DNA from: Streptomyces noursei
GTDB lineage: Bacteria > Actinomycetota > Actinomycetes > Streptomycetales > Streptomycetaceae
DNA: 64,000 nucleotides
Direction: 5' to 3'
Assembly (NCBI RefSeq): GCF_016917755.1
Contig: NZ_CP070326.1
Location: forward strand, 8,122,001 to 8,186,000
Positions 1-12,232 of the stretch are shown here, one piece after another. Under the pieces are notes generated by a model that saw only the letters and a list, made by a program, of their open reading frames with translations, searched no databases and had not been told where the DNA came from. The stretch's first letter is position 1, and each line of letters starts with the position of its first letter. Both the position numbers and the translations under genes were made by a program.

Positions 1-3000
1 CACTCCGGGGGCGTCGGCACCGCGTCGGCTGACCAGCACCACGTGCTCGGCGCCGCGTTCGGCCAGCCAGCGGGCGAGCTGCGGGGCGAGGGTGCCGGAG
101 CCGCCGGTGATCAGGGTGGTGCCGCGCGGCGCCCAGGTCCGCGCCGGTCGTCCGGCGCGGTGTCCGGCGCGCACGATGCGGCGGGCCAGTACCCCGGCGG
201 CGCGGAGGGCGAGCTGGTCCTCGGCGCCGAGGGCGCCGGACAGCGCGGCGGCGAGCCGCTGGGCGGCCCGGGCGTCGAGGGTGTCGGGCAGGTCCACGGT
301 GCCGCCCCAGCGCTGCGGGTGCTCCAGCGCGGTGGTCCAGCCGACGCCCGCGATCTGGCTCTGCAGGGGGCGGGTGACGGGGTCGGACGGGCCGGTGGCG
401 AAGGCTCCTCGGGTCAGGAACCACAGCGGCGCGGTCGCCTCGGCGTCGCCCAGGGCCTGGACGAGGGAGACGGTGAGCGCGAGTCCCCGGGTGAGGCCGG
501 GGTGGCGGGCGGCGTCGTCCTCCGCGGCGGCGAGGACGGAGACGATGCCGGTCACGTCCTCCGCGCCGGCCAGCCGCTCCCGCAGGACGGCGCGGTCGAC
601 GCACTCCTCGTCCAGGACCAGTCGGCGCACCTCGGCGCCGTAGGTCTCCAACGCCCCTGCCACATCGGTGTCGTCGATGCCGTCGGCGGTGACCAGCAGC
701 CAGGTGCCGGTCAGGGTGGCGCGGGGCACCTGGGCGAGGGGCGTCCAGGTGACGCGGTAGCGCCAGGAGTCGAGGGTGGTGCGCTGGGAGCGGGCCCGGC
801 GCCAGGAGGTGAGGCCGGGCAGGATGGCGGCGACGGAGTCCTCGTCGGTGCCGAGCGCGGCGGTCAGCGCGCAGACGTCCGCCTGCTCGACGGCGGCCCA
901 GAATTCGGCGTCCATCGGCGCGTCGGCCGGGGTGCGGTCGGCGGCGGTGCGGGTGTTCCAGTACCGCTCGCGTTGGAAGGCGTAGGTGGGCAGGTCGATC
1001 AGGGACGCACCGGTCCCCTCGAACAGCCCCGCCCAGTCCACGTCCACACCGCGCACGAAGACCTCGGCGGCCGACAGCAGGAAGCGGCCCGCGCCGCCCT
1101 GGTCGCGACGCAGGGTGCCGGTCGCGACGGCCGTGACCCCGGCCTCCTCGATCAGGTCCTGGACCGCCATCGTCAGCACCGGATGCGAGCTGACCTCGAC
1201 GAACGCCCGGTACTCCGCCGCCAGCAACTCCCGTACCGCGTCGGCGAACCGCACCCGGCCGCGCAGGTTGCGGAACCAGTAGCCGGCGTCCAGCTCGGTG
1301 GTGTCCAGCCAGTCGCCGGTCGCCGTGGAGAAGAACGGGATCCGCGCTTCCCGGGGGGTCACCTCGGCGAGTGCGGCGAGCAGTTCCTCGCGCAGGTCCT
1401 CGACCTGGTGCGAGTGCGAGGCGTAGTCCACCGCGATCCGACGGGCCCGGATGTCGTCGGCGGCCAGCTGTGCCTGGAGCTCGTCCAGGGCGGTCGGCTC
1501 GCCCGACACCACCACCGCGCCGGGGCCGTTGACGGCGGCCACCGACACCCGCCCCTCGAACCCCTCCAACCGCGGTTCCAGCGCCTCCACCGACAACGCG
1601 ACGGACATCATCCCGCCCCGCCCCGCCAACGCACGACCGATCGCCTGACTCCGCAGCGCCACCACCCGCGCCCCGTCCCGCAACGACAACCCACCCGACA
1701 CCACCGCAGCAGCAATCTCACCCTGCGAATGCCCCACCACCGCATCCGGCAACACACCACGATCACGCCACAACCCAGCCAACGACACCATCACCGCAAA
1801 CGACGCCGGCTGCACCACATCGACCCGCTCCAACGACGGCGCACCCACCACCCCCCGCAACACATCCACCAACGACCAATCGGTGAACTCCGCCAACGCC
1901 GCCGCACACTCCGCAATCCGCTCCGCGAACACCGGCGACTCATCCAGCAACTGCCCACCCATCCCCACCCACTGCGAACCCTGACCGGGGAACACGAACA
2001 CCGTCCGACCCTCGACGTCCGCGAGGCCCTCGACTACGGCGTTCGCGGACCGGCCGGCTGCCAACTCGCTTGTGGCCGCGAGGAGTTCGTCGCGGTCGGG
2101 GGCGACGACGACGGCGCGCCGTTCCAGCAGGGCGCGGGCGGTGCGCAGGGTGTGCCCGATGTCCTGGGGGCGGAGCGCGGGGTCGGACTCGACCCGGGCG
2201 GACAGGGCGGCCGCCTGGTCGCGCAGCGCCTGCGGGGAGTGACCGGAGACGATCCAGGGCAGCGCGGCGGGCGTGCCGGCCGGTTCGGTGGGCGCGATGC
2301 CGTCGCCGGCGTCCGGGGTGTCCGCGGGGTGGGGTGCCTGTTCCAGCAGGGCGTGCGCGTTGGTGCCGCTGATGCCGAACGAGGACACCGCGGCCCGGCG
2401 CGGACGTCCGGTCTCCGGCCACTGCTGACCCTCGGTCAACAGCCGTACCGATCCCGCGGACCAGTCCACGTGCGAGGAGGGCGCGTCGGCGTGCAGGGTC
2501 GGCGGCAGGTGGCCGTGGCGCAGCGCCATGACCATCTTGATGACACCGGCGACACCGGCGGCTGCCTGGGTGTGCCCGATGTTGGACTTCAGGGAGCCGA
2601 GCCACAGCGGCTGGTCGGGGGTGTGTCCCTGGCCGTAGGTGGCGAGCAGGGCCTGGGCCTCGATGGGGTCGCCGAGCCGGGTGCCGGTGCCGTGTGCCTC
2701 GACGGCGTCGATGTCGGCGGGGGTCAGGCCGGTCCGGGCGAGGGCCTGCTCGATGACGCGTTCCTGGGAGGGGCCGTTGGGGGCGGTCAGGCCGTTGGAG
2801 GCGCCGTCCTGGTTGACGGCGGAGCCGCGGAGGACGGCCAGTACCGGGTGGCCGTTGCGCTGCGCGTCGGAGAGCCGCTCGGCGACGAGGACGCCGACGC
2901 CCTCGGCCCAACCGGTGCCGTCGGCGGCGTCGGAGAACGCCTTGCAGCGGCCGTCCGGTGCCAGGCCGCCCTGGGCGCTGAACTCGACGAAGACGGACGG

Positions 3001-3723
3001 CTCGGTGAGGATCGTGACGCCGCCGATCACGGCGAGCGAGGATTCGCCGGCGCGCAGGGACTGGGCGGCCAGGTGCAGGGCGACGAGGGAGGAGGAGCAG
3101 GCGGTGTCGACGGTGACGGCCGGGCCTTCGAGGCCGAGGGTGTAGGCCAGGCGGCCGGACAGCACGCTGGCGGCGGTGCCGGTCAGGGCGTGGCCGTGCA
3201 GTTCGGTGGCGCCCTCGGCCGAGGGCGCGCCCCAGTGGTAGGAGCCGACGAACACGCCGGACCGGCTGCCGCGCAGGGCGGTGGGGGCGATGCCGGCGCG
3301 CTCCAGCGCCTCCCAGGCGACTTCGAGGAGGAGGCGCTGCTGGGGGTCCATGGCGGTCGCCTCGCGCGGCGAGATGCCGAAGAAGGCGGCGTCGAATTCC
3401 GCGGCGTCGTAGAGGAATCCGCCTTCGTGGGTGGTGCTGCTGCCGTCGCCGTTTCCGGTGAGGGTTTCCAGGTCCCAGCCGCGGTCGGCGGGGAATCCGG
3501 AAATGGCGTCGCCGCCGGACCGCACCAGGTCCCACAGGGATTCCGGTGAATTGACGCCGCCGGGAAGTCGGCAGCCCATTCCGACGATGGCGATGGGCTC
3601 GTTGTCCTTGGATTCCAGTTCGCCAATGCGGCGGCGGGCACGGCGAAGATCTGAAGTGACCCGCCGGAGATAGTCGACGATTTTCTCCTGCTGGTCCGGC
3701 TGGCCTTGCTGGGGTTCCTGCAT
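1..3723 (-). CDS. nysB: Polyene PKS, module 1 (KS-AT-KR...), 5' part only
   Basis: The reading frame is open from an ATG at 3723 to the left edge, so 1241 residues are visible and the rest, including the ACP and module 2 expected in the family, lies outside. It starts with a charged helical docking segment (residues 13-40, beginning KIVDYLRRVTSDLRRARRR). The KS follows (about 42-465; catalytic Cys209 in DTACSSSL). The AT (about 570-860) has GHSQGE with Ser666 and a YASH motif, which mark methylmalonyl-CoA specificity. A structural linker leads into a KR whose nucleotide-binding GGSGTLAP lies at about nucleotides 80-120; the frame is cut just after it. No DH precedes the KR. In nystatin and amphotericin the second PKS protein adds two propionates after the starter, which fits. 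A GAGG sits about 8 bases upstream of the ATG, 45 bases after the nysA stop, so it is probably cotranscribed with nysA. The gene symbol is by position and AT type. Confidence 0.88.
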   Translation of the reverse strand, partial: MQEPQQGQPDQQEKIVDYLRRVTSDLRRARRRIGELESKDNEPIAIVGMGCRLPGGVNSPESLWDLVRSGGDAISGFPADRGWDLETLTGNGDGSSTTHEGGFLYDAAEFDAAFFGISPREATAMDPQQRLLLEVAWEALERAGIAPTALRGSRSGVFVGSYHWGAPSAEGATELHGHALTGTAASVLSGRLAYTLGLEGPAVTVDTACSSSLVALHLAAQSLRAGESSLAVIGGVTILTEPSVFVEFSAQGGLAPDGRCKAFSDAADGTGWAEGVGVLVAERLSDAQRNGHPVLAVLRGSAVNQDGASNGLTAPNGPSQERVIEQALARTGLTPADIDAVEAHGTGTRLGDPIEAQALLATYGQGHTPDQPLWLGSLKSNIGHTQAAAGVAGVIKMVMALRHGHLPPTLHADAPSSHVDWSAGSVRLLTEGQQWPETGRPRRAAVSSFGISGTNAHALLEQAPHPADTPDAGDGIAPTEPAGTPAALPWIVSGHSPQALRDQAAALSARVESDPALRPQDIGHTLRTARALLERRAVVVAPDRDELLAATSELAAGRSANAVVEGLADVEGRTVFVFPGQGSQWVGMGGQLLDESPVFAERIAECAAALAEFTDWSLVDVLRGVVGAPSLERVDVVQPASFAVMVSLAGLWRDRGVLPDAVVGHSQGEIAAAVVSGGLSLRDGARVVALRSQAIGRALAGRGGMMSVALSVEALEPRLEGFEGRVSVAAVNGPGAVVVSGEPTALDELQAQLAADDIRARRIAVDYASHSHQVEDLREELLAALAEVTPREARIPFFSTATGDWLDTTELDAGYWFRNLRGRVRFADAVRELLAAEYRAFVEVSSHPVLTMAVQDLIEEAGVTAVATGTLRRDQGGAGRFLLSAAEVFVRGVDVDWAGLFEGTGASLIDLPTYAFQRERYWNTRTAADRTPADAPMDAEFWAAVEQADVCALTAALGTDEDSVAAILPGLTSWRRARSQRTTLDSWRYRVTWTPLAQVPRATLTGTWLLVTADGIDDTDVAGALETYGAEVRRLVLDEECVDRAVLRERLAGAEDVTGIVSVLAAAEDDAARHPGLTRGLALTVSLVQALGDAEATAPLWFLTRGAFATGPSDPVTRPLQSQIAGVGWTTALEHPQRWGGTVDLPDTLDARAAQRLAAALSGALGAEDQLALRAAGVLARRIVRAGHRAGRPARTWAPRGTTLITGGSGTLAPQLARWLAERGAEHVVLVSRRGADAPGV
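1531..2022 (-). repeat. AT block copy A (module 1)
   Basis: About 490 bases of the methylmalonyl AT that are almost identical to 52579-53070 in module 11, at a constant offset of 51,048. One visible change near 1770 turns Asp into Ser in the WRDRG/WRSRG segment. Similarity continues in patches through 985-1280 and 520-722, then falls off on both sides. Confidence 0.9.
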
Positions 3724-3768
3724 CGATCCGTCCTCGTCATCGGGTCGCGAACGAAAGCAACAATTTCT

Positions 3769-7869
<4,101 letters not shown>

Positions 7870-7922
7870 GCCTTGCTCACCCCTGCGGAAAAGTTGGCCT
7901 CAGGTCACCTCTGCGTGCCGGA

Positions 7923-7958
7923 TCGTACGTTCGCAAACGCTGTACTTTTCCCTAAGGA
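7923..7958 (-). promoter_or_regulatory. Candidate nysA promoter with activator half-site
   Basis: On the minus strand the half-site TTAGGGAAAAGTACAG matches 11 of 16 positions of the recalled PimM-type operator, with an intact TAGGGAAA left half. It lies just upstream of TACGAT (7923-7928), a good -10 hexamer for a primary sigma factor. No good -35 is present at 17-18 bases, and the half-site overlaps that place, as expected for an activator-dependent promoter. The predicted transcript would begin near 7916, giving a leader of about 45 bases before the nysA ATG. The reading is by eye. Confidence 0.38.
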
Positions 7959-8021
7959 ATGACGGGCGCCGGGGACGGGCATTGGCCACACGCCCCAGAA
8001 AGGGCTGTCGCGCGGCGAAGA

Positions 8022-8061
8022 CTAGTGATTCCCCGGTCCGTGGCATGAGACCAAGTAACCG
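8022..8061 (+). promoter_or_regulatory. Candidate nysDI promoter with activator box
   Basis: CTAGTGATTCCCCGGT at 8022-8037 matches 12 of 16 positions of the operator consensus recalled for PimM-type regulators, including CTAG, GATT and CCCG. About 18 bases further on is TAACCG (8056-8061), only a weak -10 candidate. The site lies about 190 bases before the glycosyltransferase ATG, leaving a long leader. Direction is inferred from the neighbouring gene. Confidence 0.36.
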
Positions 8062-8227
8062 ACCCGTTTTCCACGCGGCGCGTTCCGGGTGCCGGCCGGT
8101 GACCGTTCCTTCCGGCAGCACGCGCCTGGGGTGGCGGCGTCGGCGAATGCACTCACCCGGCGACCGGGCCGGGCGGGTGCGTGGCGCGCGGGCCCGGCGG
8201 CCCGCCACATTCCGAGGGGTGTTGTCC

Positions 8228-9619
8228 ATGGGCGCGAATCGGCGGCCGATCCTGTTCGTCAGTTATGCCGAAAGCGGCCTGCTCAATCCGCTGCTCGTGC
8301 TGGCCGGGGAATTGTCCCGGCGCGACGTGGCGGACCTGTGGTTCGCCACCGACGAGAAAGCGCGCGACGAGGTGGCGGCCGTGGCGGACGGCAGCCCGGT
8401 GCAGTTCGCGTCGCTCGGCGACACCGTCTCGCAGATGTCGGCGGTCACATGGGACGACGCGACGTATGCGGAGGTGACGCAGCGGTCGCGGTTCAAGGCG
8501 CACGCGGCGGTGATTCGGCATTCGTTCGCTCCGGAGTCGCGGAGGGCGAAGTACCGCCGCCTGGAGGAGATCGTCGAGGAGGTCCAGCCGGCGCTGATGG
8601 TGATCGAGAGCATGTGCCAGTTCGGGTACGAGCTGGCGATCACCAAGGGCGTTCCGTTCGTGCTCGGGGTGCCGTTCGTGCCGAGCAACGTCCTCACCTC
8701 GCACGTCCCGTTCGCCAAGTCCTACACCCCGTCGGGTTTCCCAGTGCCGCACTCGGGGCTGCCGGCCGCGATGTCCCTGGCCCAGCGGATCGAGAACCAG
8801 CTGTTCCGGCTGCGGACGCTCGGGATGTTCCTGACGCCGGAGATCCGCAAGGTCGTCGAGGAGGACAACCGGATCCGCACCGAGCTGGGCATCGCGCCCC
8901 AGGCACGGCAGATGATGGCGCGGATCGACCATGCGGAGCAGGTGTTGTGCTACTCCGTAAGGGAGTTGGACTACCCGTTCCCGATGCATCCGAAGCTGCG
9001 GCTGGTGGGCACGATGGTGCCGCCGCTGCCCCAGGCACCGGACGACGACGGCCTGGCGGACTGGCTGTCGGCGCAGAAGTCCGTGGTGTACATGGGCTTC
9101 GGCACGATCACCCGGCTGACCCGCGAGCAGGTCGCGTCGCTGGTGGAGGTCGCCCGGCGGCTGGACGGCCGGGGCCACCAGGTGTTGTGGAAACTCCCGC
9201 GCAGCCAGCAGGAGTTGCTGCCGCCGGCCGCCGAGCTGCCGGACAACCTGCGGATCGAGGGCTGGGTGCCGTCGCAGCTGGACGTGCTGGCCCATCCGAA
9301 CGTGAAGGCGTTCTTCACCCACGCCGGCGGCAACGGCTACCACGAGGGCCTGTACTTCGGGAAGCCGCTGGTGGTCCGGCCGTTGTGGGTGGACTGCGAC
9401 GACCAGGCGATCCGGGGCCAGGACTTCGGGGTGAGCCTGACGCTGGACCGGCCGGAGACCGTGGACACCGAGGACGTCCTGGACAAGATCACCCGCGTGC
9501 TCGACCAGCCCTCCTTCACCGAGCGCGCGGAGCACTTCGCCGGGCTGCTGCGGGACGCCGGCGGCCGGGCCGCGGCGGCGGACCTGCTGCTCGGCCTTCC
9601 CGCCCTGGCAACCGACTGA
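8228..9619 (+). CDS. nysDI: GT1-family glycosyltransferase, mycosaminyltransferase
   Basis: A 463-residue cytoplasmic GT-B enzyme that would transfer mycosamine from its GDP-sugar to the C19 hydroxyl of the macrolactone. The N-terminus (RPILFVSYAESGLLNP) is the first Rossmann strand and acceptor side. The C-terminal donor-binding region has the GT1 signature around His365 (THAGGNGYHEGLYFGKP) followed by PLWVDCDDQ. I chose the ATG at 8228 because GAGGGG lies 8 bases upstream (8214-8219) and the homologous fold begins directly after it. An in-frame GTG at 8099 would give 506 residues, the length I recall for annotated NysDI, but the added segment is Arg-rich and looks non-coding. It heads a plus-strand operon with nysDII 18 bases downstream. 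Confidence 0.88.
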   Translation: MGANRRPILFVSYAESGLLNPLLVLAGELSRRDVADLWFATDEKARDEVAAVADGSPVQFASLGDTVSQMSAVTWDDATYAEVTQRSRFKAHAAVIRHSFAPESRRAKYRRLEEIVEEVQPALMVIESMCQFGYELAITKGVPFVLGVPFVPSNVLTSHVPFAKSYTPSGFPVPHSGLPAAMSLAQRIENQLFRLRTLGMFLTPEIRKVVEEDNRIRTELGIAPQARQMMARIDHAEQVLCYSVRELDYPFPMHPKLRLVGTMVPPLPQAPDDDGLADWLSAQKSVVYMGFGTITRLTREQVASLVEVARRLDGRGHQVLWKLPRSQQELLPPAAELPDNLRIEGWVPSQLDVLAHPNVKAFFTHAGGNGYHEGLYFGKPLVVRPLWVDCDDQAIRGQDFGVSLTLDRPETVDTEDVLDKITRVLDQPSFTERAEHFAGLLRDAGGRAAAADLLLGLPALATD

Positions 9620-9637
9620 CCGAGGAAGACTCAACTC

Positions 9638-10696
9638 ATGTCCTTTACGTATCCGGTGTCCATGCCGTGGCTCCAGGGCCGCGAGCTCGACTATGTGACG
9701 GAGGCCGTCAGCGGCGGCTGGATCTCTTCGCAGGGGCCTTATGTCAGGCAGTTCGAGGAGGCGTTCGCCACGTACAACGACGTGCCGTTCGGCGTCGCCT
9801 GCTCCTCCGGCACCACGGCGCTGACGCTGGCGCTGCACGCGCTGGGCGTCGGCCCCGGTGACGAGGTGATCGTCCCGGAGTTCACGATGATCGCGTCCGC
9901 CTGGGCGGTGACCTACACCGGTGCCACGCCGGTGTTCGTGGACTGCGGCGACGACCTGAACATCGACGTATCCCGCATCGAGGAGAAGATCACCCCGCGC
10001 ACCAAGGTGATCATGCCGGTGCACATCTACGGCCGGCAGTGCGACATGGACGCCGTGCTGAACGTGGCGTACGAGTACAACCTGCGGGTGGTGGAGGACT
10101 CCGCCGAGGCGCACGGGGTGCGGCCGCGGGGCGACATCGCCTGTTTCTCGCTCTTCGCCAACAAGATCATCTCGGCCGGCGAGGGCGGCGTCTGCCTGAC
10201 CCACGACCCGCACCTGGCCGAGCAGATGGCCCATCTGCGGGCGATGGCGTTCACCAAGGACCACAGCTTCCTGCACAAGAAGCTGGCCTACAACTTCCGG
10301 ATGACCAACATGCAGGCCGCGGTGGCGCTCGCCCAGACCGAGCAGCTGGACACCATCCTCGCCCTGCGCCGCGACATCGAGAAGCGCTACGACGAGGCGC
10401 TGCGCGACATCCCCGGCATCACACTGATGCCGCCGCGCGATGTGCTGTGGATGTACGACCTGCGGGCCGAGCGGCGCGACGAGCTGTGCGGGTACCTCGC
10501 CGGCGAGGGCATCGAGACCCGGGTGTTCTTCAAGCCGATGAGCCGTCAGCCCGGCTACTTCTCCGCCGACTGGCCCACGTTGAACGCGGCCCGGCTCAGC
10601 GCCGACGGCTTCTACCTGCCCACGCACACCGGACTGACCGCGCAGGAGCAGGAGTTCATCACCGGCCGGATCCGCGCGTTCTACGGAGCGGCATGA
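9638..10696 (+). CDS. nysDII: PLP-dependent sugar aminotransferase (mycosamine)
   Basis: A 352-residue enzyme of the DegT/DnrJ/EryC1/StrS family. In polyene clusters this enzyme aminates GDP-3-keto-6-deoxymannose to give GDP-mycosamine. The PLP-binding features are visible: SSGTTALTLALHALGVGPGDEV near the N-terminus, the EDSAEAHG segment, and Lys176 in LFANKIISAGEGG, the Schiff-base lysine. The length equals that recalled for NysDII and AmphDII. The ATG at 9638 follows GAGGAAG. The stop overlaps the start of nysN as ATGA, so the two are likely coupled in translation. The GDP-mannose 4,6-dehydratase that supplies the substrate is not in this window. Confidence 0.93.
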   Translation: MSFTYPVSMPWLQGRELDYVTEAVSGGWISSQGPYVRQFEEAFATYNDVPFGVACSSGTTALTLALHALGVGPGDEVIVPEFTMIASAWAVTYTGATPVFVDCGDDLNIDVSRIEEKITPRTKVIMPVHIYGRQCDMDAVLNVAYEYNLRVVEDSAEAHGVRPRGDIACFSLFANKIISAGEGGVCLTHDPHLAEQMAHLRAMAFTKDHSFLHKKLAYNFRMTNMQAAVALAQTEQLDTILALRRDIEKRYDEALRDIPGITLMPPRDVLWMYDLRAERRDELCGYLAGEGIETRVFFKPMSRQPGYFSADWPTLNAARLSADGFYLPTHTGLTAQEQEFITGRIRAFYGAA

Positions 10697-11889
10697 GCAC
10701 CGGAGCCGACGCGCGGACGACCGCGCCGCAGTGCCCGGTGGCCTTCCCGCTGCGCAGGCCGGGCCGGCCCTTCCCCCCGCCGGAGTACGCGACCTACCGC
10801 GGCGGAACGGGCCTGGTCCGCTCCGAACTCCCCAGCGGGCCGGTCTGGTTGGTGACCCGACACGAGGACGTCCGGGCGGTGCTGACCGACCCGCGGATCA
10901 GCGCCGACCCCTCCAAACCGGGTTTCCCCAAGGCCGGTCGGACCGGTGGCGCCCCGTCGCAGTACGAGGTGCCGGGGTGGTTCGTGGCGATGGACCCACC
11001 GGAGCACGGCCGGTTCCGCAAGACGCTGATCCCCGAGTTCACCGTGCGCAAGGTGCGGGAACTGCGGCCGGTGATCCAGCAGATCGTGGACGAGCGGATC
11101 GACGCGATGCTGGCCGCGGGCACCTCGGCGGACCTCATCGAGTCCTTCGCGCTGCCGGTGCCGTCCCTGGTGATCTCCAGTCTGCTCGGGGTGCCCAAGG
11201 CCGACCGGGACTTCTTCGAGGGCCGGACCCGGGTGCTGGTCCGGCTCAGCTCGACCGACGAGGAGCGCGACAAGGCGGCCCAGGCACTGCTGCGCTATCT
11301 GGGCCGGCTCATCCAGATCAAGCAGCGGCGGCCAGGAGACGACCTGATCAGCCGGCTGATCGCCGCGGGCACGCTGTCCCGGCAGGAGCTGTCCGGGGTG
11401 TCGATGCTGCTGCTGATCGCCGGGCACGAGACGACGGCGAACAACATCGGCCTGGGCGTGGTGCAGTTGCTCACCAACCCGCAGTGGATCGGCGACGACC
11501 GGATCGTCGAGGAACTGCTGCGCTACTACTCGGTGGCCGATCTGGTGGCGTTCCGGGTGGCCGTCGAGGACGTGGAGATCGGCGGTCAGCTGATCCGGGC
11601 CGGTGAGGGCATCGTGCCGCTGATCGCCGCCGCCAACCACGACGACACGGCCTTCGCGGCGCCCTCGGAGTTCGACCCGGAGCGCTCGGCGCGCTCGCAC
11701 GTGGCGTTCGGCTACGGTGTCCACCAGTGCCTGGGCCAGAACCTGGTGCGGGAGGAGATGGACATCGCCTACCGCACGCTCTTCGCCCGGATCCCCTCCC
11801 TCACGCTCGCCGTGCCGGTGGCGGAACTGCCGTTGAAGTACGACGGGGTGCTGTTCGGCCTGCACGAACTGCCCGTCACCTGGAAGTGA
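10693..11889 (+). CDS. nysN: Cytochrome P450, probable C16-methyl oxidase
   Basis: A 398-residue soluble bacterial P450. The heme-ligand loop is FGYGVHQCLGQNL with Cys346. The I-helix motif AGHETT (Glu246, Thr247) is intact, as is EELLRY (ExxR) in the K-helix. In nystatin, amphotericin, pimaricin and candicidin the P450 lying between the sugar aminotransferase and the ferredoxin oxidises the exocyclic methyl at C16 (or its equivalent) to a carboxyl; module 11 of nysI here supplies that methyl. The order aminotransferase-P450-ferredoxin is conserved in those clusters. The ATG overlaps the nysDII stop by four bases. Function is inferred from context and family. Confidence 0.92.
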   Translation: MSTGADARTTAPQCPVAFPLRRPGRPFPPPEYATYRGGTGLVRSELPSGPVWLVTRHEDVRAVLTDPRISADPSKPGFPKAGRTGGAPSQYEVPGWFVAMDPPEHGRFRKTLIPEFTVRKVRELRPVIQQIVDERIDAMLAAGTSADLIESFALPVPSLVISSLLGVPKADRDFFEGRTRVLVRLSSTDEERDKAAQALLRYLGRLIQIKQRRPGDDLISRLIAAGTLSRQELSGVSMLLLIAGHETTANNIGLGVVQLLTNPQWIGDDRIVEELLRYYSVADLVAFRVAVEDVEIGGQLIRAGEGIVPLIAAANHDDTAFAAPSEFDPERSARSHVAFGYGVHQCLGQNLVREEMDIAYRTLFARIPSLTLAVPVAELPLKYDGVLFGLHELPVTWK

Positions 11890-11893
11890 GCCC

Positions 11894-11921
11894 GGTCGGG
11901 CCGCCCGCCGGCGGCCCGACC
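11894..11921 (+). terminator. Hairpin between nysN and nysM
   Basis: A perfect 12-base-pair stem (11894-11905 with 11910-11921) and a 4-base loop lies 5 bases after the nysN stop and 32 bases before the nysM GTG. No T-run follows. It could be a weak terminator or an mRNA-stabilising structure that sets the ratio of P450 to ferredoxin. Confidence 0.55.
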
Positions 11922-11953
11922 CCGGCAACGAACCGACCCTCGGAGGAACGATC

Positions 11954-12145
11954 GTGCGCATCACCGTGGACCCCGCCCGCTGCGTCGGGGCCGGCCAGTG
12001 CGTCCTGACCGCACCGGACCTGTTCGACCAGGACGACGACGGTCTGGTGACCGTCCTCGACCCGGCGGCGGGCGCTCCGGCCGTCGCCGCCCGCGAGGCG
12101 GCGGCGCTGTGCCCGTCCGGGGCGATCAGCGTCGCGGCGGACTGA
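11954..12145 (+). CDS. nysM: [3Fe-4S] ferredoxin for P450s
   Basis: A 63-residue acidic ferredoxin. Cys10, Cys16 and Cys53 (in LCPSGAI) are the three cluster ligands, with Ala at position 13 where a fourth Cys would sit in a 4Fe-4S protein, so a [3Fe-4S] cluster is expected. Such ferredoxins pass electrons from a reductase to actinomycete P450s. It lies directly after nysN and may also serve nysL on the other strand. The start is GTG at 11954, with GGAGG 7 bases upstream (11942-11946). No ferredoxin reductase is seen, so a housekeeping one is presumably used. Confidence 0.95.
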   Translation: MRITVDPARCVGAGQCVLTAPDLFDQDDDGLVTVLDPAAGAPAVAAREAAALCPSGAISVAAD

Positions 12146-12163
12146 GGAGCCGGCTCCCCGTGC

Positions 12164-12200
12164 GTGAGGGCCCCCGGCCGAGCGGGTCGGGGGCCCTCAC
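12164..12200. terminator. Terminator hairpin after nysM
   Basis: A perfect 13-base-pair GC-rich stem (12164-12176 with 12188-12200) and 11-base loop, 18 bases after the nysM stop. On the plus strand it is followed by TT only, so it is not a classic T-tailed terminator, but such hairpins commonly terminate in Streptomyces. It lies between convergent genes. Confidence 0.75.
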
Positions 12201-12202
12201 TT

Positions 12203-12228
12203 CTGCCTGCCCGGGAGAGGGCAGGCAG
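12203..12228. terminator. Terminator hairpin after nysL
   Basis: A perfect 10-base-pair stem (12203-12212 with 12219-12228) and 6-base loop, 4 bases past the nysL stop on the minus strand. Together with the adjoining 12164-12200 hairpin it forms a two-sided terminator for the convergent tailoring and PKS transcripts. Confidence 0.72.
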
Positions 12229-12232
12229 ATCG

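Larger units (their letters stand above)
7870..8227. promoter_or_regulatory. Divergent intergenic control region nysA / nysDI
   Basis: A 358-base stretch with no convincing gene between two divergent starts. It is clearly less GC-rich than the flanking genes around 7920-8070. Within it I see two imperfect matches to the operator recalled for PAS-LuxR polyene activators (PimM, NysRIV, AmphRIV; consensus CTVGGGAWWTCCCBAG), one pointing at each gene. In the related nystatin and amphotericin clusters the A and DI genes are also divergent and are targets of this regulator type. An in-frame GTG at 8099 could extend the glycosyltransferase into this region. Confidence 0.6.

Noticed and set aside
11954..12145. 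Ferredoxin as a 4Fe-4S protein
   Set aside because: Only three ligand Cys are present (10, 16, 53), as in [3Fe-4S] P450 ferredoxins.
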